DNA of 64,000 nucleotides from Bremia lactucae (taxonomy: Eukaryota; Oomycota; Peronosporomycetes; Peronosporales; Peronosporaceae), in the NCBI RefSeq assembly GCF_004359215.1, contig NC_090612.1, forward strand, positions 3,056,954-3,120,953, read 5' to 3'. Within the stretch, counting starts at the first letter, position 1, and every line of letters begins with the position of its first letter. Positions 1 through 11,424 of the stretch are shown piece after piece. A program made the position numbers and the translations under genes. The notes beneath the pieces are model-generated. The model saw only the letters and a list, made by a program, of their open reading frames with translations. It had not been told where the DNA came from and did no database searches.

Positions 1-1109
1 CGATTCTCGAGCTGTTGCAATGTGTGGCGGACGGAACTGTGTCACCCCATGCGGCGGCCGACCGTTGCGACCTTGTCAGTGAGTACATGACAGTGGGCAA
101 CTACGCAAAGGTCGACACGTCTCGCGAGGCGCGCACGGGTTTTCCTGAGGTTGTGTATGGCGAGAACAAGACTCCAGCGCAAGTGGCTGCAATTATGAAG
201 GCTATGCTTAACGAAGGCAAGGACAATGTAATGGCTTCGCGCGTCACATCACAAGCCGCCGAAGCTATTTGTACTTTAATCTCCGTACGTAAAGCTCAAC
301 TACGTGATAATTGCAGCAACGTCCTTGTTTTATTGATTGTGTCAAGTGCAATAGGGTCCTGAGCTGACGTATTATGAAGTACCCCGGATCTTGGCATCCA
401 AAGCGCTTCAAAAACGTAATAAAAATGGCGACAATGAGAAAGTAAAAGTAAATTCGCTTGACGTCAAAAAAATCTGAATTATAATTTTTGTAAATTGATT
501 TTTATGGATTGTGTAGACCGCATGTGTACTTTGTGCTGGTACATCGGATCTTCCCGTCGCGGAAGAAGCTGCAATTACGCTTGGTTAGATTACGCTACTA
601 TTTAAACGCAAGCCTTTGTATATTTACTTGCTGTGTGATTTAAAGAGCTTGCTGACTACCACGTCAGTCGTTTATACGATGTCGGTGTGGCTGGAATTCA
701 TCGCTTATTGAGCAATCAGCACATTTTAAGAGCGGCCGATGTCGCAATTTGCGTTGCTGGTATGGACGGCGCTCTACCGGGCATTGTGGTGCGTCGATCA
801 TGGATCTTTGTGTCTTTGTTTTCTAGCTAATTTGTTTGCGCGACTTTTTATTAAAGGGAGGACTGACGTCTTCTCCCGTAATCGCAGTTCCAACCAGCGT
901 CGGCTACGGTGCAGCATTTGGTGGCCTCGCTCCACTGCTCACGATGCTAAACGCATGTTCTCCTGGCGTTGGTGTCGTCAATATTGATAATGGCTTTGGT
1001 GCCGCCGTACTGGCAGGTAAGCAGCAAAATACATCAAGTACAAATGTTTGTACATGAAAAATACTGAGGACACTTTGTAGCGCGTATCCTGCAGCGGTTC
1101 AAGAATTGA
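1..1109 (+). CDS. LarB-like AIR-carboxylase-fold protein, 3' part, six exons
   Basis: The protein matches the bacterial LarB family, which carboxylates and hydrolyses nicotinic acid adenine dinucleotide to start the nickel-pincer nucleotide cofactor; its role in a eukaryote is unknown. I place exons at <1-284, 355-441, 517-583, 646-788, 857-1016 and 1081-1109. All introns are GT-AG, 62-75 nt long, and the phases join without a break to a TGA at 1107, giving 255 visible residues; the start lies upstream of the window. Family signatures seen are [60 protein letters not shown] and LNACSPGV followed by [10 protein letters not shown]. The Cys codon at 956-958 lies in the motif thought to be catalytic in LarB. 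PurE proteins share the fold but not this motif set. No LarC or LarE is visible nearby. The gene is convergent with the next one. Confidence 0.88.
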
Positions 1110-1575
1110 TGCTAGTTCGGTACAATAGTAAAGAGATTAATTCTTTTTCCAATTCAAGAAAGTAGATAAATAAGCGTAGAATGAAGTCGTCTGTTATTTG
1201 CAAATTACTGACTTGAGTGTCTGTTACTAGCAACAATGAATGAAGAATTATTTGTACTAGGTATCCTCTGAAATTATAAAAAAACTAATTCGGCTACGCG
1301 GGGGACTTATGACCATTAAAATAGACCAAATAATAAAAAGTCTAGCAAATTCATTTGACACGGCGATTAATACTTTCAGATACAACTTAAATAAATTAAG
1401 ACTCCTGAAAATAAAGAGATAGAAAAACTCTCCTACAATTTAGCCAAGCTAGTTAGGCCTTGTGCAGCCAAAGGGCAAAAAATAAAATAACTGAATGTAT
1501 CAGTCGTACCATCATACAATTACCAATCCCTCATTCTATAAAGATAGTACGCAAAGTGTCACATAGTATTTACAC
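1110..1575. other. Convergent intergenic spacer
   Basis: AT-rich spacer between two genes that end towards each other. It presumably carries both 3' UTRs. I see no coding sequence, repeat or RNA gene in it. Confidence 0.6.
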
Positions 1576-3081
1576 TTAGCTCTCGCTCGTACCACACTCT
1601 TTGCCCACGCCAATCGTAACTGGTACATGCCAGCAGTGGCCTTTCTGATACCCACCCTTGACAATCTCATCCTTCTCAACGCTGAACACCCACGAATCAT
1701 CAAAGGTCACAAATTCTGTTTTAAGCCAGTCTTTTGAAAAGTGTAGCATAAAGAAACCATAGGGGTTACCAGCTGCTATCCATGCGTGGTTAACGTACTT
1801 CTCGGCAACTTCAGGGGGCATCCCCGACGTTTCCGATTGAATCCCACCTCCGCCACCATTTTCAAAAAAGTGGGTGCCCCATTTACTAATGTCGTGATTA
1901 AACCCATGCGTGTGGCCATTAAACCAGACATGAGCACCTCCTTCTTTCGTAATCATAAACCACTCTTTCATCTTGTCGTCACTCATGTGAAAGTGTGGCG
2001 AGTAATGCGAATTAATGACCTTCCAAGTTGCTGTGGACGCCGCCAAGTCTTTCTTCACTTGTTCCAAGGAATCATCCCACCACATCTTGATCGTATCAGA
2101 ACAGGCATGATACATCTCAGTACTGCCACCAGCACACAATTCGTCGCCAGGAATGCGATCATTACACGTCGTGCCAAGCTTCTTGGCGTCGGCGGCACTC
2201 AGATTTTTCTTTTTAATATATCCGTAGCATTGACAACAAATTTGCATTACACCGTGCGAGTCTGCAAAATTCGTATCAACATTGAAAATATCAACCGAAA
2301 CGCCATTTTCTTCGACACTTTCTTTATAATAATGATCGGACAATTTCCACCGGTCACTTTGTGCACTTTTGTACTCTTGTTGAAGTGAAAATTTGAGATT
2401 TAAAAACTGGAGCATCTCTTCCGTGCTTTCACACTCGCGAAAGTTGTAGTCCTTGTCCCCACAAATGTACTCGGAGCCACCAAGATCGTGGTTGCCGACA
2501 ACATTGATCCATGGAATCCCTTCAAGCGCCGGCTGGTCGTACACACTTTCGAAGGTTGTCTCCATGCGGTAATCAATATCGTCTGGACCCGCGCCATTCC
2601 AGTAAATATTGTCACCGTGGCCAATGATTCGCAAAGGTTTAATGTCACCAGCGGCCTGAGCTAAGATCTCTGCAACGTTGATCTGGGCCCAGTAATCAAT
2701 TTTCATATCAAGCGAGTCGTTGGCCACTTTTCGGTACTTGTTACAACACGAACCAGGTTTGTCCGTGGTAGCTCCCCAGTCACCGATGGCGAGCATCGTC
2801 AAAGCGGCTTTGGCTTCTTCGGGATCACTGTCAGGCTCGTTGTTCTCGGCGCTACTGCTACTATTCGTCATATCAGTCAGTAGATCGGCTTCGGAGACAG
2901 CGGAAGTACTGTCAAAGACGGTTTTCGAGCCCAATCCAGAGCCAATGGACGTCTTATCGCTGCTACTTGTGTTGGCATTCTCATCGCTACCATTACTCGT
3001 GACGCCAACGATAATACCGATAGCTACTGCGACAACTACAAGCACTCCGATGACTATGAGAACCTTACGGGCTGCCATCAT
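1576..3081 (-). CDS. Membrane-anchored purple-acid-phosphatase-like metallophosphatase
   Basis: Calcineurin-like metallophosphoesterase of the small purple acid phosphatase (tartrate-resistant, ACP5-like) type, expected to hydrolyse phosphomonoesters with a di-metal centre. 501 residues, single exon. Metal-binding motifs appear in order: GDWG (Asp about residue 101), GDNIY, GNHD, SHYSPH and GHTHGFNHD, so the catalytic set is complete. Residues about 6-27 form one strongly hydrophobic segment after a short basic start, which suggests a type II membrane anchor or an uncleaved signal anchor with the enzyme domain outside the cytosol. A Ser/Asp/Glu-rich linker of about 70 residues follows. The start is the first ATG of a doublet (MM) directly before the basic-hydrophobic anchor. 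Family assignment is firm; substrate and location are inferred. Confidence 0.93.
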   Translation of the reverse strand: MMAARKVLIVIGVLVVVAVAIGIIVGVTSNGSDENANTSSSDKTSIGSGLGSKTVFDSTSAVSEADLLTDMTNSSSSAENNEPDSDPEEAKAALTMLAIGDWGATTDKPGSCCNKYRKVANDSLDMKIDYWAQINVAEILAQAAGDIKPLRIIGHGDNIYWNGAGPDDIDYRMETTFESVYDQPALEGIPWINVVGNHDLGGSEYICGDKDYNFRECESTEEMLQFLNLKFSLQQEYKSAQSDRWKLSDHYYKESVEENGVSVDIFNVDTNFADSHGVMQICCQCYGYIKKKNLSAADAKKLGTTCNDRIPGDELCAGGSTEMYHACSDTIKMWWDDSLEQVKKDLAASTATWKVINSHYSPHFHMSDDKMKEWFMITKEGGAHVWFNGHTHGFNHDISKWGTHFFENGGGGGIQSETSGMPPEVAEKYVNHAWIAAGNPYGFFMLHFSKDWLKTEFVTFDDSWVFSVEKDEIVKGGYQKGHCWHVPVTIGVGKECGTSES

Positions 3082-3697
3082 GGTGCTTTAATGTATAACA
3101 AGAGGGAAGAGTCGCGAGGACGGGCTATGATGGGGACTGCAACGCAAAATCGAGAATGATAGAGCGCAGCCCACGCTTTGGCGTGCGCCAATGGCTCATT
3201 CTGTATGACCATAAGAATGGCCTGTCCTCACTAAAGAGATACCACGCTTACGGCATCGCCAGAACTGTGTGGTCGAAGAGACGCGAGAACTTTAGATCGA
3301 TAAAAATATTTTCGGAATTTAGCGAAGCTTTTTTAATATAGGTTACAAATATGTGTTTAGATCGCACGAAGCACTTGGTAAAATTCAATATTGGCGCACG
3401 TTGGGCATCAGAAAGTAAAGTTATCTATTCCAGAGAAAGCCTTGTGTACATTCATGTTTATTATGTTAGTGAAAGCCTGTTGCCTCACCTATTGTGCTCT
3501 TCTTAGAGAATTCACTGACGACAAAAAGCTCTCACAATTTAGCTAGTTACAACAGTTCACTTTGAGCTAAGCCAAGCAAAAGCATGTTGGGCTATGTAAA
3601 GGACGTCTTGAAACTACAAACGGCGGGTCACGAATAATTGTTGGCAGATGGATGAATGAAGTCCTTTCGTTTCGTCAGTGTAGCAAATCTGTTGTGT
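3082..3697. other. Intergenic, upstream of the phosphatase
   Basis: 616 bp between the phosphatase start and the first LTR. It should hold the phosphatase promoter. I see no convincing coding sequence; a 61-codon open frame at 3156-3341 has no recognisable features. Confidence 0.5.
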
Positions 3698-4173
3698 TGT
3701 ACTGGAACGGGGTGTAGCGTTACATAAATATTATGTCATATCACGGGAATAATAATTGTTATTTCCTATAATTAAAAAGCACAAATTATTAATTTTGACT
3801 TAATAGCTCAATATTACCAAATTTGGTAATATTGACGCAATTCGACATTGGTTCGGTTAATCTAATTTTAAATCAACTCCGCCGATCGTTACAACACACG
3901 ATTAGACGTCGCGCAAGAAGGCGCATTGCATAGCTGGTTATAAATATGTCAAAACCAGTTGATAGAAGTCCGTTATGAAAGAACTTAATATATTACTTTT
4001 CTCTATTCTAAAGTCTTTGAATTTACCTTTCGTTGCAAAGATTTCTTAGCTACCTAGAACCTTACTCTGCAGTCGTGTACGTGACGTCGTCGAGGCACCC
4101 CGACTTCACTGTAATCAGTGTAGGTTAACTAGTACTGTTATCAGTCAGAAACAGTAAAAGGTGCCTCGTTACA
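3698..4173 (+). repeat. 5' LTR of the gypsy element
   Basis: AT-rich LTR of about 476 bp. It shares with the copy at 10009-10458 the blocks around the poly-T/TTTTGACTTAATAG motif, the GCGCAAG.AGGCGCAT motif, CTATTCTA, TTAGCTAC.TAGAACCTT and the ATCAGTGTAGGTT motif near the 3' end. It ends GTTACA and is followed by CC and the putative primer binding site. The 5' boundary is approximate because the first bases differ from the other copy. Confidence 0.82.
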
Positions 4174-4399
4174 CCTGGTAGCACTAGGATTAAATATTTA
4201 AGTTTAAGGTAGTCGAAGGCGGCTCCCTTTTAAGCTGGTTCGACGTGTTAAACGACGCCATTGAAGCTCGCCGCACCAATGAGAACACGACGGAAATAAA
4301 ATTTGGCATCTCCAACTGCCAAATTCTTGAGCCTTAAGGCTCAAGCTTTACGACCTGTTGGTTTTGGGTCGTATGAGGTCTTTAAGACCCGGCTCAGAT

Positions 4400-5500
4400 A
4401 AGCATTTAAGCCGCCAAGTGCCGAATTTAAGACCCGGGTCGAAATCCTGGATTTGAAGCAGGGCAAGCGTGTGCTCACGCTTACGCTCGACATACACGAT
4501 ATCTGGTCAGTTGTATCTTAAGTCATCCTATTTATGAGCAAACTCATGTAACTGTGTTCATTAAGCGTCTTGCAGACGACCCTGTCAAAACCCACCAATT
4601 CCGACTTGAACTAGAGACGCTAGATCAAGCCTCTGTAGCGGAACAGGAGGACTTCAGCCTGAGACAATTTCGTCCACTCTGGAGCTGATCGTCCTCCGAG
4701 ACGACAAAAAAACGGAGGTCCAGAACCTATAGACCTCTCGTATGTGGAGAGCGAGAAACCTTGCTCTTCAAGTCACAAACGATTGCAAGAATGCAATCTT
4801 TGTAAATAAAGCGGACCACAACGCCTATGAGTGTAGTTCCCTAAGCCCAGTGCCTACATACACTGAGCAACACGATCGGCATCCCGCTAGGAACAGCGGA
4901 GGACACGGATCCGACGCTGTTGCGAAATCACAACGGCGAGGCGGATCGACAAAAAACGGTCGGGCTGGTTAGGTGCGGAGCGCCCTACTGATTCAGCAGA
5001 GTCAAAAGAATTTGCAGGCCTTTTGAAGAAGGTTGCCCCTCATACACAAATGTTGCTTGTACCTGCCCCAGATGATGGGATTAACTCATCACCTTGAAAA
5101 TTACAGTGGCAAATAAATTGCCACTTAAGTCCCTATCGATTGTGGGTTGTCGAACGAATTTATTCGACGCCAATCGCTAGAATATCGCAGACTCAAACTA
5201 TTGAGCGCGATACCCCTCTAACGAGGATGATATTGCGCCTAGCAAAAGGCGCATCTGTAAAAGTGTAAGAAACGTGTTGTTGGTATCAGTTACACGTTAA
5301 AGGGTAAGCAATACGGTTTCATCGTACAAATATTTGGATATAATAATTGATGTCATTCTTAGACGACCATGACTCAGAAAATACGAATCATGCATTAACT
5401 GGCAGCGTCAAGCCGTTACGATGCCTGCCTCTCCTTCATCAGATGGCCATCTGATGAACGTCATGGAGCGTAAACAAGCGTGTGGATGTCCTACGAGTGA
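4400..5500 (+). pseudogene. gag and protease remnant of the gypsy element
   Basis: Short stretches match the better preserved gag of the element at 54.8-55.5 kb: LDLKQGKR near 4450, a segment at 4742-4970 ending in a basic Gly-rich tail, and KITVANKLPLKSL near 5095, which corresponds to the start of the retropepsin domain. Each is separated by stops or frameshifts. The protease active-site triplet is not intact. No product is expected. Confidence 0.7.
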
Positions 5501-6239
5501 CTGCGATGGCCTCACTTGTGGTTCGGTCGTTAGCATGACTGCGCAAGGAGTTAGATCCCGACGGCTGTGCACAAGCACAGGCAGCGTCGAATTTCGACCA
5601 CTCGAAAAAGTTGAGTGGTACGAAACAAGGATGTTTGCTTGGGAAGCAACGTCAAGAAAGATTTTAAAATGCCTGTCTATAAAAGCAGAGCAAAAGTCCT
5701 AGATTGACTGGATAGTCGATCGTAGACGATCTCATTGTGGTAGCGCAACAACCGCATCTTGAGATAGTTGGGGAGGATACTCCCCAAAAAATTTCTGTGG
5801 GAATAAATCCCTGGAAACCTGTGGTCAAAGGTTCCCATGAACCTTTGAAAATAAGTTCCAAAGAGGAAATTGAGACAATTTATGTCTTGTTAAACAATGG
5901 ATCAAGTGTAGGCGCTATACACTTGATCTTATAGCGCCTCCGAAGTTAACTTCGGAGATTACTCAATTGCCAACGCTTGAGCCGAAACAGTTCTTACGTG
6001 ATCTGCGTGGTGGCAAAGCCAAGCAGATCTGCGTACTTATCACAGATGACAACTACGTGGCCGATATTGGTCGGAAGTAGTATTTCCTGAGAACAAACGG
6101 ATTCTCAGCAGCTCATCGATGGACGATAGTGTCCTCGATGAGAAGACTCGGATTGAACGTCTTACGTCTTCCTCCTGAGAGTCTTTGCAGCCAAGTCCAC
6201 TAAATAAAGATTTAATAGAATTCAAGGACGTCTTCCTGA

Positions 6240-7630
6240 ATCAGTACCGTACGAGTTGCCTAGATACGAAGGCACACTACACGAAATCGACTTAATCCCA
6301 AGTTCGAAATACTGTGTTATGAAGCAATGGCCACTGCCTCGTCAACAAGTAATAGCGATCGACAAATTCTTTGCCGACGCCTAGCAGCGAGCCATGTGAG
6401 GGAATCAAGCCTTCACATAGCTCTCCGACCTTCTGTGTGCGTAAAAAAAAAGCAACATAAGGATGGCGGATAGTGCATGCAAATAAAGTGAACGTTGCAA
6501 CTGCACCGGCTCAAACGCCGATCTCACAAAAAGACGTAATCATTGATGGTATGTCAGAGGGAATTACTTTTCGTCAAAGGATGTGATGGACGGTTTTTAT
6601 CAGAGCCTTATGCGTGAACAGGATGTCGCATTCGAGCGGGAGGCACCCCAAGCGGAATGCTATTGGAATTACTAATTATATCACAGGGCGACTCACTATA
6701 TATGTGTAACCAATTGTTGTGGTCGGTGCGAGATTTTGCACCGAGTTATAATATTGACGTCTTCATTCATAGTATAGCCATCAATGGAAAGTCGGACGCT
6801 AAAGTACATCGTACCGTAGTCCAAAAGGTCTTACACTTGTGTAAGCACAAGTTGTATTCAAATCTCAAGACGTGATTATTCGCTGCAAGCGAGATACCAC
6901 TTCTTCGGTGCATCGTGGGTAAGCACAGTGTGGGATCCGGTCAAAGCGATCACCGGCTAACATATGCCACTCGATGAAAAGGAACTTCGAAAGTCCTCGG
7001 CTTAGCGGCGTACCTGCACAAGTACTCACGCCATTACGCCGAAATGACAGTACACTTTTCTTCTGTGTTGAAGTACAAGGTTAAGTGGTCATGCAACGCT
7101 GATTGTCAGCGTTTCTTTAAAGGTATCAAGCAATGCTTGATGCAATCACCAGTCCTGGCGCATACGGACAAAGACAGACCATTTGATGTGGTCTATGACG
7201 CCAGCGATTTTGCAATCGTGCTGTGCGTTGATGCAATATGAAACAGACGGCGCAGAGCGCGTCGTCTTTATAATCGCGTCAGCTTCAACTAGCTGACGCA
7301 ACTATCCAGTGCATTAAAATGAACTCTTTGCCATGAAATACGGATTGGCCAAGCTCGGGGTCTTTCTTGGGAAAAAGCCGCTCATTTTTTATACGGACCA
7401 TGCGTCCTTACGCTCAGCCGTAAACAGTCCACCCTCTCGTAAAGAATGGCGAGATAGTTGTCTTTCTTGCGGAGTATAACTTCTCCGTGAAGAATAAACC
7501 AGCACGACTCGTCGCTGCTGCCTTTTCGCGTCGGCCCGATTTTGAGCCGGCTGCGCAATTGAACAGTGAGCATAAGGCTACTGTTATACAATAAGTGTGC
7601 CGTTGTCAACCTTACTCGACGACTACATAA
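6240..7630 (+). pseudogene. Reverse transcriptase / RNase H remnant
   Basis: Collinear with the RT-RNase H of the related element at 56.3-57.6 kb. The best preserved piece is 7044-7241, covering the RT connection and RNase H start (QSPVLAHTDKDRPFDVVYDASDFA). Near 6720-6880 remnants of the palm and thumb remain (VRDFAPSYNIDVFIHS), where the expected FDD catalytic pair has decayed to IDV. Many stops. Confidence 0.75.
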
Positions 7631-7639
7631 GAGCTTATC

Positions 7640-8840
7640 GAGAAGATAAGGCTCTTAAAGGTACGATGGATTACCCTTAGAAATTCGTCCCAACAATCCT
7701 TAAAAGACCGTCGAAATTGTATCGATCCTAAACAGATCAATACACAACACGCAAAGGGTTACTGGATAACACAGCCATTGCTGGCAACACACCTCGTGTC
7801 GTTATCCCCACCCAAAATGATTTGCGTTTACAAATCATGAATAAGTGCCACGATACACCAATAAGTGGTCATCGCGGACGTGAAAGACCTATCTCATGAT
7901 AAGCCGCGACTTCTACTGGCCACGCCAGTATGAGTTCGTCCGCGAGTACATACGTTTTTGTGAAATTTGTCAACAGGTGAAGCCCAGTGCTTCATCCCGT
8001 GATCCGTTACAACCTCTGCCTGTCCCGGCAGAACGTTAGCAGTCTGTGTCCATGGACTTCGCCTTCGGATTTTTCGACGACGAACATAAAAACAGTGGTG
8101 CTCTTGTATTGTTGATCGTTTCAGCAAGATGGTTCATCTTGGTGCAGTATCGGAGTTTATCACAGCCAAAGGGCGTACTCGAGTCTTTGTCGACACGATA
8201 CTTCGACTCTATAGGCTACCCCGTGAGCTGGTCCCAAGTCGAGATCCCCGGTTCACGGCAGAGATTTTGCAATCAATGTTCAAACCACTTGGAGCACAGT
8301 TGCAAATGTCAACTTCTGATCATCTTGAAACAGATGGTCATACAGAACGTGCAAATCGTGTCCTCGAAGAGGTACTTCGCAGATACGTCCACTTAATTAC
8401 GAGTTGGAGCGAGTTCTTGCCGATGATACAATATGCCATTAAAAAGAGCAGAATCACATCTCCGCAGTTTGCACCGGTCATATTAAAGGCAAAAACAAAT
8501 CGAGTCAGCAGGTGAACACTTGCTGGCTCGAGAAGCAGTGGTCCGTTTCGTACAGGATTCATCGCTGATGCGGTGGAACGACAGACACGGGACGTCGAAC
8601 AAATTGGAAGAGCAAACATTCATCCATGTATTGTTAATGATCCAGTACTTCTGTCTACGGTATACCTACCCAACACGCAGTAACAAATGTGCGCAGTAAT
8701 AAAGTAACTGCTCAAGTATGTCGACCCGTTTCGTGTAGAACCCCGCCAAGGCAATGCGTACACGATCGAGCTGCCTCGTAGGATGCGTGTCCATCCTTTG
8801 ATTTATGTTAAGCGTCTCCGCTGTACCATCCGTACAAGGC
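7640..8840 (+). pseudogene. Integrase remnant of the gypsy element
   Basis: An H2C2-like zinc region at about 7840-7980 and a DDE core at about 8040-8480 are readable in shifting frames. 8129-8515 is the longest open piece and includes SRDPRF and DGHTERANRVLEE, so the second Asp and the Glu of the triad are still visible. The C-terminal region THPTFYV-like (8790-8820) is followed by decayed sequence; I see no chromodomain here, unlike the related copies downstream. Confidence 0.78.
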
Positions 8841-8940
8841 TTCTTCCGATTCCGGATACCACCAGAACGGTCTTGAGCATCCTACAAAGCCTTCTGGTCT
8901 CGGAACAGAGTCTGATTCTCATGAATCAGACGATTTTTTT

Positions 8941-10008
8941 TTTCTCTAAGGAAGAGATCTTTTGACGAGCTGTCATTAGCTCGTTTAAAAGGGACGGAGG
9001 TGTCCTTTCGCTCGCCAGTTCACCAGTCGCATCTTGAGCACATTTTTTTAACACACATGTAATCGGGCATACAAAGTCACTCCTTTGTTTCAAGTTGGAA
9101 AGCGATTTAACAGAATGTGCAAGGCATAGGCCCCGAGGCCTGGCTTGACAGACTGGATGCTTTTCCTGACCGGTTTGAAAAAGGAAATGGAACCCCCGAT
9201 GCCGGAAAAAGGCATCGATAAAGAATTCCCTTTCGTCCTCACCAGGCTTGCGAAGCCTGGATGAGTCGATTAAAGGATTATGGTATCGATCGTTGGCCAT
9301 ACCAGACCACACAAGTATTGTTGCCCTTAGTGGGCAACCAAGGCTTCTTTTCGGGATGAAACCCCAGAACATTGCGGTCCCTCTCCCGTTGGTTCATTTA
9401 CGTTTATTCTAACATTACTCTTGGAGTAATTCTTAAAATCAATCCTTTCCTGGTGATGCATGCTAGCACCACCAGTAGCTTGCTTACTGAAGTGACCTTA
9501 ACGCTCAGTTTGTTCCAAGTGATGCATTGTGACATCACTATATTTATCGTCGTCCATGGAGTTATCGCATGATGTGTCTACGCCAAGAGGATCTGACGAA
9601 GTGTCAAACAACTTCGTCATCATCTCTTTGATTGTCATATTAGAACCCGTAGGTTTCTGCGGACGTGGACCCGGTTGATCCGGACCTTAACAGTTGCCAC
9701 CGAGTCAGGCGATAACGCCTACTCGGCACAGTCACATGCAATGGAAATAGCAGGTGGCTTATACAAGTGTCCTCCAGTTGACGTATTAGCGTCAAGTCAA
9801 ACCATTTGCATCACTAACAGCAGCACTGAGCCGTGCCGCTGCCAGCTTTGCTGCCCCACAAGTGACGCGAACGAAATTTTATACCATGCGCGATCAAAAG
9901 TTGGAATTCAAATAAAACAAATACGTGCTAATTAACAGAGAAAGACATAATTGTACTCTCTGTCACTTTACATCAGCCACTAAAGTCACGGTTGTATAAG
10001 GGGTGTGA
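8941..10008. other. 3' non-coding part of the gypsy element
   Basis: Sequence between the integrase remnant and the 3' LTR. A minus-strand open frame of 148 codons (8926-9372) has no recognisable domain. Nothing else can be supported. Confidence 0.4.
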
Positions 10009-10458
10009 TGTAACGGGGTGTCCCGTTACATAAATTTTATTTTCTACGAGAGAAAATAAATAGATAAATACCAAAAACAAAAATATTATAATAATTTTGA
10101 CTCAATAGTTCCAATACTACCAAATTTGTTAATTTTGACGCATTATTTCTCTTAATTGGCATACATAAGATTAAGTTAACTCGCCATTTATTACAAAGCA
10201 TAATTAGGCGTCACTCAAGGAGGCGCATCGCGAAGTTAGTTATTCATATATATTAAAACCAGTAAATAGATAATCGTTATAAAAGAGATTATTATATTAT
10301 GTTTCTCTATTCTAGAGCCTAAGATTTACTGCTTGTAGCAAATACTTCTTAGCTACTTAGAACCTTCATATGCACGTAGTATACGCGAAGTATTCGAGGC
10401 ACTCCACCTTCACTGCAATCAGTGTAGGTTGACTAGTACTGTTATCAGTCCTGTTACA
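10009..10458 (+). repeat. 3' LTR of the gypsy element
   Basis: Begins TGTAACGGGGTGTCCCGTTACA, itself an imperfect palindrome, and ends CTGTTACA, so the TG...CA termini are kept. About 450 bp and alignable along its length with the copy at 3698-4173. Confidence 0.85.
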
Positions 10459-10694
10459 TGTACGACCTCTCCTAGAGTGACTTAAATGGCGCTAGTAAAA
10501 CATATTCAATCCTACTCCGGATTGAAAAGCAAATTAGCGTATTAGGACTTGTGTTGCTTTGATTGTCGTCGCCCGTGACCACTAGACTGAGGATGCATGA
10601 TAGTCGACCAATTTCTTGCAAATGCTGAGAGAAAGACATGTTCACGGGTGGGTTGGAGCCTGTAGTGGGAAGCTTGTATCTTATAGGAAAATTT

Positions 10695-11043
10695 CGTAAC
10701 AGGGTGTTCCGTTACATATATAATTTCCTTAAAGAGGAATAATAATAAAAAAAATCCAATGAGAGGTAGATATACAAAGAGGTACGAAATCATTATCTTT
10801 ATTAATTTTGACTTAAATAGCTCCAATACTACCAGGTTCAGTATTTTTGACGCAATAAGACAGTAGTTCTATTGATTGGTTGATTTAACTTCGGATTAAA
10901 CCACCAATCGTTAAAAGAAACGATTGTGCGGCGCGCAAGGAGGTGCCATACATAATTTGCTATTAATGTAATAGAGTCAGTAGCTGATACAAGATCGTTT
11001 CGTAGAAGCTTAATACATTAATAAAGTTTTATTTTTTTCTATC
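10695..11043 (+). repeat. Truncated LTR of the same family
   Basis: Starts with a version of the family's 5' LTR end (GTAACAGGGTGTTCCGTTACAT) and follows the LTR through the GCGCAAGGAGGTGCCAT motif to the TTTTCTATCC region, where homology stops. The last quarter of the LTR is missing, so this is a broken solo LTR or the stump of another copy. Confidence 0.72.
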
Positions 11044-11111
11044 CAAATGCCTCCAGTGCCTCGTCGACAGCTTGGTATAAGCCGTCGGCCGAGAGGACAG
11101 ATGCCACTCTC

Positions 11112-11336
11112 ATGGAAATGGGCAATGCAGATGTAGTTTGCTTGAAATGCGGCAAGCGCGGCCATTTGATGGCTCGTTGCTATATCAGAGTCCCTGCTGG
11201 GGCGAGGACGCCCAGCATGAGGACTCCCTTCTCAAAGGTTGACGGCAAGAGCCAGCGTGCGAGACGCATGATTTCTGCATCGACCATAGAGGGTCCGGAA
11301 ATGCAGAAGCGTAGTAGGGGCTGGATGCCCGACTGA
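11112..11336 (+). pseudogene. gag-like CCHC zinc knuckle fragment
   Basis: A 74-codon open frame containing a perfect retroviral-type zinc knuckle, CX2CX4HX4C, at CLKCGKRGHLMARC, followed by a basic tail. Such knuckles sit at the C-terminus of Gag nucleocapsid regions and bind RNA. There is no capsid domain upstream in frame, and it lies between two LTRs of different families, so it is a stranded gag fragment. Which element it came from is not clear. Confidence 0.65.
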
Positions 11337-11424
11337 CGCGGACTATGAATCTAGCCCCAAGGTCAGAGTTATCGAACAAATGGGCAGCATAGTCTCCGAG
11401 GTCTCGAAATTTTTAGACCTCAAG

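Larger units (their letters stand above)
3698..10458 (+). mobile_element. Degenerate Ty3/gypsy LTR retrotransposon with both LTRs
   Basis: A full-length but dead Ty3/gypsy copy of about 6.8 kb. Two LTRs in the same orientation flank remnants of gag, retropepsin, reverse transcriptase, RNase H and integrase in the usual gypsy order. Every coding domain is broken by stops and frameshifts, and the LTRs differ visibly, so this is an old insertion. A primer-binding-site-like sequence starting TGGTAGCAC follows the 5' LTR two bases after its end. I could not find a matching target-site duplication (TGTGT before, TGTAC after), which fits age or rearrangement. It belongs to the same broad family as the element starting at 54218. 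Confidence 0.85.

Noticed and set aside
1786..2388. 200-codon plus-strand open frame
   Set aside because: Lies antisense inside the metallophosphatase gene, whose motifs are complete on the minus strand; a shadow of biased codon use.
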